Source: Mesocentrotus franciscanus | Taxonomy: Eukaryota; Echinodermata; Echinoidea; Camarodonta; Strongylocentrotidae | Direction: 5' to 3' | Assembly: GCA_037976565.1 (NCBI GenBank) | Contig: CP137672.1 | Span: 27,616,877-27,680,876, forward strand | DNA length: 64,000 bases | Part shown: positions 39,401 to 51,900 of the stretch, in pieces | Layout of the letters: the number at the start of each line of letters is the position of its first letter | Numbering within the stretch: position 1 is the stretch's first letter | The notes under the pieces: model-generated | Database searches by the model: none | Told to the model about the DNA's origin: nothing | The model's input: the letters and a program-made list of their open reading frames with translations, nothing else | Program-made: the position numbers and the translations under genes

Positions 39401-42400
39401 ACGTAAGGTGTAACAAGTAAATACAAGTTCAGATATGTACATTACATTGTACATGTACGTACAGTACAGTACATGTAGCTGGGACAGAGTTGATGAATTG
39501 CCTTGAAAGTTAGAAGGATGACTTTGTACTGGATTCTGTGAGATACGGGCAGCCAATGGAGTTCCTGTAGAGTGGGGTGATACATGTACATGTGCTCTTG
39601 ACTTGGTAATGTAGAAAGTTAGAAACTAGTCTGGTAGCTGAATTTTGAATTCGCTAAAGCTTGGCGATGTCTTTATTGGGAAGATTGATGAGGAGAGAAT
39701 TACGAGATTCAAGAAGATAGGTGATGAAGGAGTGGATAAGGTTTTCAGTTGTGTGATTGTCATGGAGATTTCTGATTTTGTAGAGAGATAGGGATGCATT
39801 CCGACAGATGGAGTTAACATTTTGACGTAGAGTTAAGTGATTTTGAGCACAACTCCAAGATCTGGTACAGTCATGCTGCTAGAGATGCTAATGTCACCCA
39901 CCACAAGTGGAGACAGTTCCTGATGAGGGCCACGCTTCCTGTATGATGTTAGCATTTCAGTTTTGTCATCATTGATAACAAGCATGTTATCCTTTGCGAA
40001 TCTCACTGATAAATAAACTCCAGTCTTTCTTTTGACTTGTGTCTTGTAGCAGAATTCATAGCTGTGTACAACTGCAGGTCATTGACATACATGTACATGT
40101 ACATTGTACATGTACATGTACATCATACAAATGTACATGTACACTCAACGTTGTGCTGTTCTGCAATACCCTGAAGAAGAGTTGTATACAAGAGATGGAT
40201 AACAGTGGCCCTATCACTATCAAGTTATTAACTTAGGAAATCGTAATTTGACACAAACACTAATATCACTTGCGACCAGCTCTCCATTCACTAAATTGGA
40301 ACTAAATTTTTATTAAATTCACATACTGCACATGTACAGTATTTCCCCAAAGAAAATAAGAAACCATATTATAAAATAGTGAAAAGGGTTTTAAAGAACT
40401 AATGGGAGTCCGATGTGATGTGGGAATCAAGATTTAGCTTACATGTAGGCTTTGTGTAATTCAAGCCGATAGACTGTACTAGTACTGTACACAATTATAC
40501 AGTACTTTTCCCCAAAACTAAGACTTTAAGAGAATGAGAGCATCCCCCTTGCCGGATTCAGAAGCTTCTACATGTACAGTATGTCAATTTTGAACTTCAC
40601 TGGCCATCATGGTCGAATTTTTCATCTGCCTTCATCAAGCTCAACTTTGTAAATATTTTCACTCACTGGATACTGTTAAATGTTATGAGTGTTTTATATT
40701 CACTTTCACTGTTCATGAATTGGTGTAGGATCGTGAATTTAACGCCAAGCAGCAATGAGCATGTAAATGAACATGTTAAAGTATTTTTTGCCTGTATTCA
40801 CTTTTCATTATCACAAACTGAAACAACTTGCGAAAATGTCTGTATGCCAAAATATTGGCTTAATACTGTAGGGCGTACAGTAGGCCTACTCATGCTGTAT
40901 ACCCAGACGTTCTGTGTCCAGACAGGTTGTGCATCCGGACACTTGATTTAAAAAAGCATTAATTCAAAGAAGTTTACGTGCCATATATTTCATAAATCTT
41001 TTAAGACTAATGTTAGACAGTATAAAGGACAATTATTTATGATGGTTATTGCTATTTGATGCATGGTTTTTGTTCAATCCAAAGGCAAAAGCAACTGCTT
41101 TATTTTTATAAAGCATCTGGACACCCCTCCTCCCCAATCACACTACTGTGGTGGCTTGATGCCTGGAAATCCCTGAACATTGTTAACCGACAGAAGAACA
41201 CAACAATGGATATGCACATGTTAGTCAAAAATACAGAGAGAACTTTGCCTGAATCATCACCATGACATTTGGCACAGAATACTCCTTCAGCTCATCATCA
41301 GGCATACCAGTCGCCATGGTGACCATTCAAAACATTACAACAATAATACCAGATGCTTGGCCTGGGAATGAACAGCGTATGATCCATCACTGCAGTAATA
41401 ATGGGTACTCAAGCTGTACTGTGTGTGTGGGGGGAACACTGAATGCCCTAGTACATGTATATATTGTGTATCGATATGACAGTCAAAGGGAGTGGGTGCT
41501 TGTTTATTTATACTTCACCAAGTGAATGTATGATGTGTTTGCTTAGGCTTTTGGAAGAAATTGGAGGGAAAAAATGGGTTCATTGTAAAGACCTACATTT
41601 TCTCGTAAATGATGTATGTACATGTACAGTACATGTGCATGCAAATAATGTATGTTCTAAAATTAGACACAATGACAAACTCACAATTCCCAAGACAATA
41701 CAACAAAGTCTATGCACAAACACAGACTACAACAAACCAAGAAGTCTTTCAGTCTTTTCAGACCTTTCTGGATTATAATCCTGCTGATCACTTCTATTCC
41801 TGTCACCTTCACAGCATGGGCTGTATTGATCCATAGCCTTACTATACTAGCCCACGCTTGTCCTCGGTCCTGATCCCCCTTTCCTTTACCAGGTTGCAAT
41901 TTACCTGGCATTGTCTGAGCCTCTGAGGTCCTATAGACTATTCAAGATGCCAAGTGATCCATAGTACTTATTGGTTGTTGAGCATCCTTTTTTTAAAGGG
42001 TGTTCCCTAGTCTTAAAAAGTAGACCTTTGCACTTACACCTCGGCCTATGTGTGTACTTTCACCAGATGACCAGTGTACCAGAGCTGCCAACCATTCCGT
42101 TTTTGCCGGAATTACTCTGTTTTTTCCTCTGAATTACGGTAGTACGTTTTTTCTTCATAAAATACGGTTTTTTAATTTTTTTTTTTTTTTTTTTTTTACA
42201 TACTACGCGTCAAACAACTGCCCTAAAATGTTGATTTGATCACAAATTCAATAGAAAACTAAATTTAAAGCATACTTGAAAACAAATTTGAAGAGAAAAA
42301 TATTCTCAAAAAGAATGAAATGCCGATAATACCAAAATAACAAAAAAATATACCTGCTTGTATGGAAAAAACAGCATGAGGAATGGACATTTCTGCATTG

Positions 42401-45400
42401 GAAGTGTGTCGCGCGTGGTTTTAAGTTTCGTTTTGATGAATTCCTTTTTTTTGCCATCATGGTTCCTTTTTTTGGTCGCACAAGGTTGGCAGCTCTGGTG
42501 TACATGTGTAAGTTTACTGCATGCATTCCACTGTTCATGTTTGTATGTATGTGCCTAGGGTGGTCCACGAGGGGCTTTAACATAATATATTTAAGTTTAA
42601 ACAGCAACAGGTTTCAATTTGAAAATGACAGGTTAAGCAACAGGTTTACATGAAGATTCATTCTCAACCAAAATTAGGAATGAAATATTGTCAGATATAT
42701 TTTTTGTAATGCTTCAAACTATGGCTCAGATTACACCTGAGATCTTCTTACTCTAATACATGTAGAATCCTAGAGCCCGAGCGAGCTCTGGAACCCGCCC
42801 CCAAGGGACTTGGCGCTACTTTTTCCAAGTTTCAATTTTATATGTACATGTCTTTCTAACAATATGAGATACAATACTTGTATTCAGTGATGATAATGAT
42901 AATGATATTTTGGGTTTATAGAGCACTTGATCTCCATATATGTACAATGTCTCTGAGTTCGTTGCAGAAATATCATTCCCCAGTCATCAGATGCAGGCTT
43001 GCCTGCAAACATTTTTCACTCCCTGGAGAGCATTGCAGTCAGGCCCCATTTAACAGACGCTCACAATGCTGAGCAAACTACAATTACTTTCGCATCTGAT
43101 CAGGTACACATGGATGGAGAGAAGCAATGAAGATAAAATGCTTTGCTTAGGGAGTCATAGGGACATACATGTACCGGTATATACAAATTTGTGCTATGCT
43201 GGGGATCGAACGCACAACCGTTGCATCTTCAGTCACTTCACGTCTCACGACTGTATGTTCCAATAAGAGCACATAATGATTGGGTTTGCACTAAAAATGT
43301 ATTTTGTACATTGTTGTCAGTATGTTAAAGTCTGTGTAAAATCTATTTTGCTGAACATCAGTACATAATGTACATGTACTGTACATCTACTGTACATGTA
43401 CAGTACATGTATTTAGTATAAAGTTATAAGAACACCAAAAAGGTACAAAGTTTCCTAGTACAAGCTTCATGTCCAAAACTTACCTGGCAAATGGTATGCA
43501 GATAAAGTGTTGGCTGTTATATGGAAATCACCTTTTCAAATATTTGCTGGAAGTATTAAATGCAGCAATACAGGATTTCAGCCTGACTGGTGTGTATACT
43601 GTACACATGTGCATGTACAGTATATGGCACAGATCTGATGCAATGCAATAATAAAAACAATAATAATAATGGTGATTATAATGTTAATAACAAAAATGAA
43701 GAAGAATAGGAAGTACAAGAAGAGGAAGAGGAAGAGGAAGAGGAGGAGGAGGAGGAGGAGGAGGAGATGGAGATGGAGATGGAGATGGAGATGGAGATGG
43801 AGATGGAGATGGAGGAGGCTTCTATCTATAGTGATGTACATGTAGGTCACACCTTTCTACAGGTAACACTTTGGTAATCACTTGTATGCCTGATCATTCA
43901 TTCCTGAAAGACTGTTTGTTGTATATATGGTAACAACCATTGTTGCAAACATCCTTCAAAACAAAATAAACAAAAAATGGCTTCAGTCATTATGCAGGGC
44001 CGTGGCAGACTGACTATGTATTGTCTACGTTGAGTGGGGAAGACAATAAAGTGCTCTTATTGCCTATTGGGTTCTCTATTTCTGTGTGACATCCTGAAGT
44101 CTCACAATTTTGTGTAGGGTACATGTACATGTACAACATGATGTAGGGGAATCCTGTATGTGTACATGTACATGTAGTTGTAACCAATTTAGCAAATCAT
44201 TATATACATGTGCAACCTTACACTGATAAAGTACCTGAACATTGCTTTATTGGCTTGTATACATTGAATTGAAATGAATTGAATTGAATTTATTCACCAC
44301 TTTCATAAAAACATACAAAGTCACATAATTTTTTCAAGCGGATTACACTTTACATCATCATTTTTATTTTAAAAAGCTGTTTTTTCACGCCATTTGTAAA
44401 TGGGCCTTTAGTGTTGTAGCATTAGTAGCAAAGTCTACAACCAAGATGCTGTACTATGCAACACAGCCCTTACATAGAGTACTGTAGCATTTTTTGGTTT
44501 GTGGCTTTGCATGTAAAGAAAAGATTATTCTAGTATTCAAGTACACTTTAAGTTTTGTGTACAGTATACTGTACATATATACAGTATGTATGATTGATTG
44601 AATTTTCAAGCACTCCTTATTTATGAAACAAGCTACCATAGTCACATACAAAGGCAATTCAACTTTTAAAGTGTTTAATAAATTACTTACATGTAGCCTA
44701 CATGTACACTGTACATGTACAGTGCATGTATGTTGGGGATTCTTGTTTTATGTAAAGCATGTACATGTGCAGTGTACATGTATACATACAGTGTACATCA
44801 TTACATGTTTAGGCCAAATAACAAAAACAAAGTGTTTCTCGTGACTCTCGTCCCCGCCCACCTCCTTTTTGGCCGCCGCCGCCACTTTTTTTTTTTTACT
44901 ATTTACTTAATAATACAATTCAGAAACTATTCCGAAGAAGAAAAAAAAGCAAAAGAAAGCAAAAACAAAAACAAAAAAGCCTGTGATATACATTTTGTTT
45001 AAATAGCTTCTAAAGTAATACAAATCAGTTGTTTTGTTGTACATTGCATCAGTATACATGTACTCACATAGCACAATATCTGTGAATAAATACATTAAAT
45101 AGGCTTGGCCAGCTATAATTAGCATGGCAGCCATCTTGGAAAAAAAATTGCAAAAAATTGTAAAATGGTAAATATTAATGCCCTGTCTCCTCCTTTTTTT
45201 TTAAAGTCTGGATTAGAAACACATTATTTTTGTTATTTGGCCTTATAGATCTAAGCTATTAAACTTGGAACATGTTACTACAGGGACTACAGGGGATGAA
45301 GAAGCTTTTGGCTTGTAATTTTAAATTTATATTTATTTATTTTTAATTGCTGATATACATACATGTACGTGTAATAGTGGGTCCCATGCTGGTTTGAGGT

Positions 45401-45827
45401 GTCAATTTTGTAGCAGGTATTCTAAAATTCAATTATCAGCTTCAATTACATTATATACTGTATTATTTTTTAAGAAATACATTGTACAGGTAGAATGCAA
45501 TGATTTTATTTCAGATTGCATAATAATGATGATGCTCGTGATGCAATCTTAGATAAAATTATCACACTCTTGATGTTTGACATAGTTTTATAATGACTGT
45601 TGAGTAGACAAGTCAACATCTTCATGCACTATAAAGTTAGCTCTGAGAGCCATGATATGAAATACTTGACTTACACTCATACACTGTATAATATTTTTGT
45701 GTGCTTTTAATATACATTTACTGTACATGTACATGTACAGTAGGCTACACTGTACATGTACATGTACAGTACACTGTACAAGTAGAGCATGTGGTGCAGT
45801 TGTTGATGTTGTTTTTATTTATTTATA

Positions 45828-45908
<81 letters not shown>

Positions 45909-48900
45909 TTTTGGGGCATTGAATCTATATGTCTTTGGTCTTCTACCTGTACATTGTAACAATATACAAGTAATTTTGGCATGATTGTTCCCTTTAACTT
46001 GTATGCAATGATAGTGAATTTACAATGTAGACAACATGTACAGTACCGGTACATGTACAGTATTTAACAAAAATTATAATTGCACAAAATGTCAATGCCT
46101 GGATATGCATGGTTTAATCTTGACAAGTTTTACACTGCAATTTCAATTCAGTGCAGGATTCTTCTTATATGAATCATACAAGCAGATTCCGAGTGTTAGA
46201 ATGTGTCAGTACTGCTAATCTTCCAGCCATGTGTGCATGATGGCAGTGTGTCAAGTGCATGGACTTATTGTGTGAGTCCTGTGAATGAAACCCTGGCTCA
46301 TTACTACTTGTTTACCATGGTCACAAGGGATATGTTTATTGGTCTCCATGGCACCGACAAGTAAACTTAGGAAGGTTGTACCATATAAATGTTGTTGGCC
46401 AAAACATTATTCCAGGTCAGTTTGATCTTCAGTTTTATGTTACAGGCCTACATGTACATGTACCAGGATATCCAGGGTATGCCTTTTGGTTTCTTTATTT
46501 ACTTTAATTTGAGATAATCCATCATCAGTATTCATTGCCAAATATGTATAATCCATGCTGGAAAGTGGAAACATGCATTATGATGATGATTTGTTTTCAT
46601 GTACAAAGTTGTGTAAAGGTACATATTGTTTTTTTGTAGACCTGTTACTTTACAAGAAAAACAAGAAAATAAAACATTTATTTCTTTGTCTGTATCATTA
46701 CTATCCTTTAAGCGTGTAATGTGTATTTAGAAAAACATGTCTTCAAATTATAGGCCTACCCATGTATACACATGTGTGTACATGTACAACTGTAGCTGCA
46801 TAATCATACATATGATTAAATTGTCAAATTGTACAGTAATTTTACAATTCACAAAGCTTGCCATCCCTTTGACAGGCTAGGCAGGGTCAAAGCTCAAACC
46901 CATGACGTCTGCTTGCTATGATCCCAGTGTGTTTGATATGCCTCAAAGAGCACACAAATTGCGATACCCTTTGGTGATGGTATTGATTGTTTTCTTCAGA
47001 ATGGCTTCATTGAACTGTGTACCATGAATAGAAATTGTTTTTATTAAAATATTACCTCCTGTGGTGTGTATAACATTCAGCCAGCCAAGCACTGTCACCG
47101 ACCTTTTTGGCATGTGTAATGCTATATAAATTGTTGTACCAATGCAGTCTTATATTGCAGACTACATGTACGTATAATTATGTAATTTGCACACCAGCCA
47201 AGAATTTAAGAATACATGTACAGACTACAGTAAGAAACTTGGGCTATTAAAGCCTCATTCAGATAGTAGTAGTACATGTACAGTGTAGGTCCATGATATG
47301 GCGCGGTAAACTGCAGCAGCCTCTTTTTCTTCTTTTTTTTGATGACGCATACTTTAAGTGTAAATGTAAATACGCTTCATATTTCTGAACAAAAAGCTCA
47401 GTGAATATGTGTTATTATATTTCTCTCTTTAGTATGTTGAATAAATCTAGCCATCTGATTGGTCGAAATTGGAGTCGTGATTTAGCCATGCCCGTAAAGA
47501 AACGAACAATGCCAGTTGCCCCGGGTAATGGTCAATAGTTCATGAGAAAGATGCCCGTTGCCCCGGGTAACGGGCCGAATAGTTAAATTTTGCTGAGATC
47601 CCCATTGGTACAACATTTATACATGTAAAAAGTTTCTTTGTGCGAGCACGGATACCATACAGTGTGCGCGATTTGGTCGCTTAGTGTGTGCGATTCCCGA
47701 ATGATTGTAACATTCAGGCAACTTTCTAGCGAAGATTAACAGACAGTGTCTCAGATTTTGTCTCAGATTTTTTGTTATGTTTTTACCAATCTTTACTTAA
47801 GAAAAGGTAAGGCAAGAATTCTTTGAAGATTTTTTTTGTGAATTTGGTATATAAAAGACATATGGATTATGGACTGCTTTAATATTCGAGGCATATCTGT
47901 TTCTATACTGGCTCTCGGGGATGTAACGTCCCCTTGAGCCTATAGAAACAGCTACATGTACAACTGTATGCCTTTCAAAGCAGTCACTAGATCTATACCA
48001 TTCATTAACACGTAAAAACAACACCATGGTATACCACTCCATATCTGAACGAGCCTTACATGTATCTGGTCATTTTAAGCGATTACAACACACACACACA
48101 ATACGTTATCTAGATAATGACACATCACTATTGATAATGAAAAGGTCAGTACATGTACAGGTGTATGGCACCATTAGGTCTATATGTTTACATTAATTTA
48201 CACTAATCTTATATGAAGAAAACATGTATATGTATATTGTATAACCCCCTGACCTCTAGAGGTCAGGGGTTTACGCGTAATATAGCGCCCATGCAAATAT
48301 GATGTGAGCGCACAGCGCAGGCATCTGAAAACATTGATGACATCACTGCCTGCGCTGTGCGCTCACATCATTTTGCATGGGCGCTATCTTAATTACGCGT
48401 AAACCCCTGACCTCTAGAGGTCAATGGTTTGTTTATCTTAAATTAAGATGGCGCCCTTAACCGTGAAAAGGTGTATTAGACCCATTTCTGATGTATTATA
48501 ATGTAATATTGTTTCTTCCAAGAACCCTTATTATAATCATCTGTTTGTGTGCATAAAATCCCCCATGCATATTCCAGAGTAAGCCTTGGCAAGCTTTCTC
48601 CTTTTTCTTCTTTGTTTGTCAAGAGAAACATCAGAGATATACATGTATGCATGCTATTTGCATATAAACTAGTCAACTGTATTCTTCATGTATCTTTGAA
48701 TTTTAAACAGTTGCATGTTTTTATTTGGTTTGGCAGCCACTGTCCACCGGTGTATGCTGCAGCCATCGCCAAGGCAACTGTGGATGCGATCCAATCTTCT
48801 GACATCTCCAGCTATGAGAATGAGAGAGACGAGGATGAAGGAAAATGTAAGTATTTGGTTTTCCACTCGCCCCTCCTCATTTTTATCTGGGTAGGAAAGA

Positions 48901-51900
48901 AAGCTTTGCCTCCTTTAATTGGCTCCAGTTATTCTTATATATATCACTTTTACTCTCTTTGAGACAAATCAAAATTTTAAATCAACCAGTTGGAATGAAA
49001 TTATGAAATGGAATTAAAACTAATTGGCTGGTACATGTAAATCAAAATAGTGATAATGGATTCCAGTTTTTGTTGCCAATTTAAAGACTTTTCTAATGTT
49101 CAATTTAGAATTCTTTCCTATTTGCGAACTGCACAATTTGCTGCAACAAATTTCCTGTTGTTTTTGCTCTTTCTGTTCATACATGTACATGTATATTATT
49201 CATACGGTAAATACATAGCATAACATGTACATGTACATTGTACATGTGTACTAGATCACGAGATAATGCCAAAATGTCATTGAAAGGTGAACTGCTCATT
49301 GACATACACACATGCAGAATTTTTTTTCTCCAATGATTATATTGGTCGTCTGTAATCAATATCTCTTGAATAGGAGATCAATCATTGCGTTTATTATTTT
49401 CCAAGTACTTACTCTTTTAGTAATGCCCATCAATTCACAATCCGGCCATGCATGAAATTAATACCCATTTATAATCCTGCATTGTTCATGTCCGTTAGTA
49501 TTGATGAGCGTTTGCTGATAGAGTGTAGTTTCGTATACAATGGAATAAAACATTAAATGTACATGTACATGTATCATAGCTTCCGTAGCTTCAGTTAGAA
49601 TTGTAGATTGGTTTCAGATTGATTGTCTTTATTTTAAAGGGAAGTAACTGTACATCCTGTATTTTTGTGAACTTGAATAGTTTATTGGTATTTCAGGATG
49701 CTTTACAGCTTTCATGTTTCTCAAAGGGAGGTGTATATATACATTACATCCCATATGTTCATGTAGTTCAGGAAATATAATTTTCTTGAACCAGATATAT
49801 ATTTACACAGAGGCTTTCATGTACATGTCTGTAGGCCTGCATGTTAATTACACATCTTGTATATTTTTGGAATGAGTCTACATTAAAGCCTAGACAAGGA
49901 TTGATTGTGGATTACAGACACACAGTCACATACAATGTTTTTGTACTTCGGGTGTTAGCCTGTCTCAACAGGCCCCCCTACATGTAATTCCATGACCTAT
50001 GTCAAAATCAAATTTGGGTTATCATGTCCTTCCACCACATTATGCAGACCTGGGGGGTGTTTCACAAAGACTAAGATCGACCTTAAGTTGGACTTAAATA
50101 TAACAGGCCGTTCATGCCACTGTTTGCTGTTACCATTTACTGGCATTTGTCTTTCAAGGGACGTACAAATCGTGGTCTCAAATCTACAAAGTTTACATTT
50201 TTTGATAGTTCATTATTGAAGGAAAAAATATTATCTAAAGATTATAATTTAGAGACCAATGGGGATGGCAACCAATGGCATGAATGGCCCGCCATACTTA
50301 AGTCCAACTTAAAGTCGATCTTAGTCTTTGTGAAACACCCCTCAGGAAAGTGATGATATGCTTCCCAAAGTCATAATCCCTTGTGCAATATTATCTCAGT
50401 GCCTGGATGTCCCTGCATTCTCACCCGTATGGGATGAGGGTTTCGGCTCCCTTTTATTTGTATACTGTTGCTATGGTAACGTGCTGTTGGCACAATAACA
50501 AACGGCCTGGTATATTGATATTTGAGTGGAATCCAGGAACAAATAGTCATTAGGGATGGTTGCTAACCACAGTCAAATTGGTTTCAAAAGGAAGGCAAAA
50601 CAAAAATATATTTCATGTGGTTTTCCATTTATAAGGTCTGTGGGAGTTTACGCAATGATTGGCACATTCTTCCCTTTTCTATTATTTAGTCTTTGAATAG
50701 AAAAAAATATGTGACATTGTGTAAACACTATTTTATAGACTTTTAATTGCGTGATTGGTTGCATAATAATACCAGAATGCATCATCAGGTGATTATGGTG
50801 CACCATGAATATCAAAGTTCTAACTTCTAAGGTACATACTGTAGATGTGCTAATTGATTTTTAAAAAAATATATCTTGAAAATATATTAGTCAATGGTGA
50901 TGGGAAGTAAAATTGAATGGATTGCAGCAAAGGAATGGGTAGCATTACTGTGACTTTACTTCTCACTTTATCATGATAATAAGGTAATATTAATACTGCG
51001 GTATACAAGTACATGTGTACATGTACATGTACTTGTAAAGAATATCAGTATTGGTATTTATCCACATTGAAAATTAATTGAAAATCAATTTGTTTTTAAA
51101 TTCTGTACTTACACGTATTATGTTCTATAAACTCACAGACATGTTTTTACACTTTTAACTTGAGTTGAATTGATAAACAGTCTAACTTCTTTCACAAGAA
51201 TGTCAAAATGTTGAATGGTATCTGTACAATAAAATCATACAGACTGTCTTATGACTGCACAACAGAAAGCTAGAGATTGTTTTTTCTTCTCATTCTTCTT
51301 TGCCCAAATATCCAAATGTGAATGAATTTTCCCATTTTTTCTTTCCTTTTAGTGATTGAAGCCAACGGGTTTGCACGGTATGTCTTCAGCACCGTACACA
51401 GGATATGTGAGGAGTGGAACACCAGTATGCCTTCTATCAATGTGGGTCCTGGCATCCATACAGTGTCACTTCACGCTGTCAGGAACACCAGGAGGAAAAT
51501 GGAGGACAAACATGTGGTCTTACAAGATATCAACACCATGTTCAAATCAAGATTAAAGGTAAAAGTGCTCAAACAGATATCAGTCAGATGAATGACTTTA
51601 TCAATCAGATAATGTACATGTACATGCACATCTGGGGATAGAGCCTTACTTAACATCACCGGTAGAAGGTTGCGACTCAGTTTTTAACAAAGCCTGTTAA
51701 AGGTTGGGTGAGAGAATGAGGGATGGAGGTAGGAAGGGAAGAGAGAAATAAAGAGAGAGTCTAATTCATGTACATATACATGTATGCATACACCGCTTCA
51801 GTGAGCTGAACATGGAAGTGTCAGCCGCCATCACGGGGGGGGGGGGGCATTGAGAATGCTAAATGATAGGTAAAATATTTCTGCTTTGGTTCAGGGACAG

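Larger units (their letters stand above)
36657..48736 (+). other. 12-kb first intron of the phosphatase gene
   Basis: I see no exon with protein similarity here. It holds a hAT-like element (37838), a LINE remnant (38957), a TIR element (42080), microsatellites, a strong foldback (48244) and many ACATGT runs. The remaining single-copy-looking DNA (for example 40.1-42.0 and 46.1-47.4 kb) shows nothing I can name. A small hairpin (GTTTCTATACTGGCTC with GAGCCTATAGAAAC) lies at about 47881-47950. Confidence 0.6.
37200..51800. repeat. Dispersed ACATGT/TGTACA runs
   Basis: Short runs of the self-complementary ACATGT or GTACAT unit appear again and again. Examples are about 37208, 37565, 38510, 39440, 40087-40143, 43370-43410, 44125-44175, 44700-44790, 45721-45775, 46036-46060, 49183-49245, 49557-49573 and 51010-51032. 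They are far rarer in 1-35 kb. Confidence 0.75.

Noticed and set aside
45697..46054. ORFs rich in Tyr, Leu or Ile
   Set aside because: Produced by the (TTA)n microsatellite on both strands.
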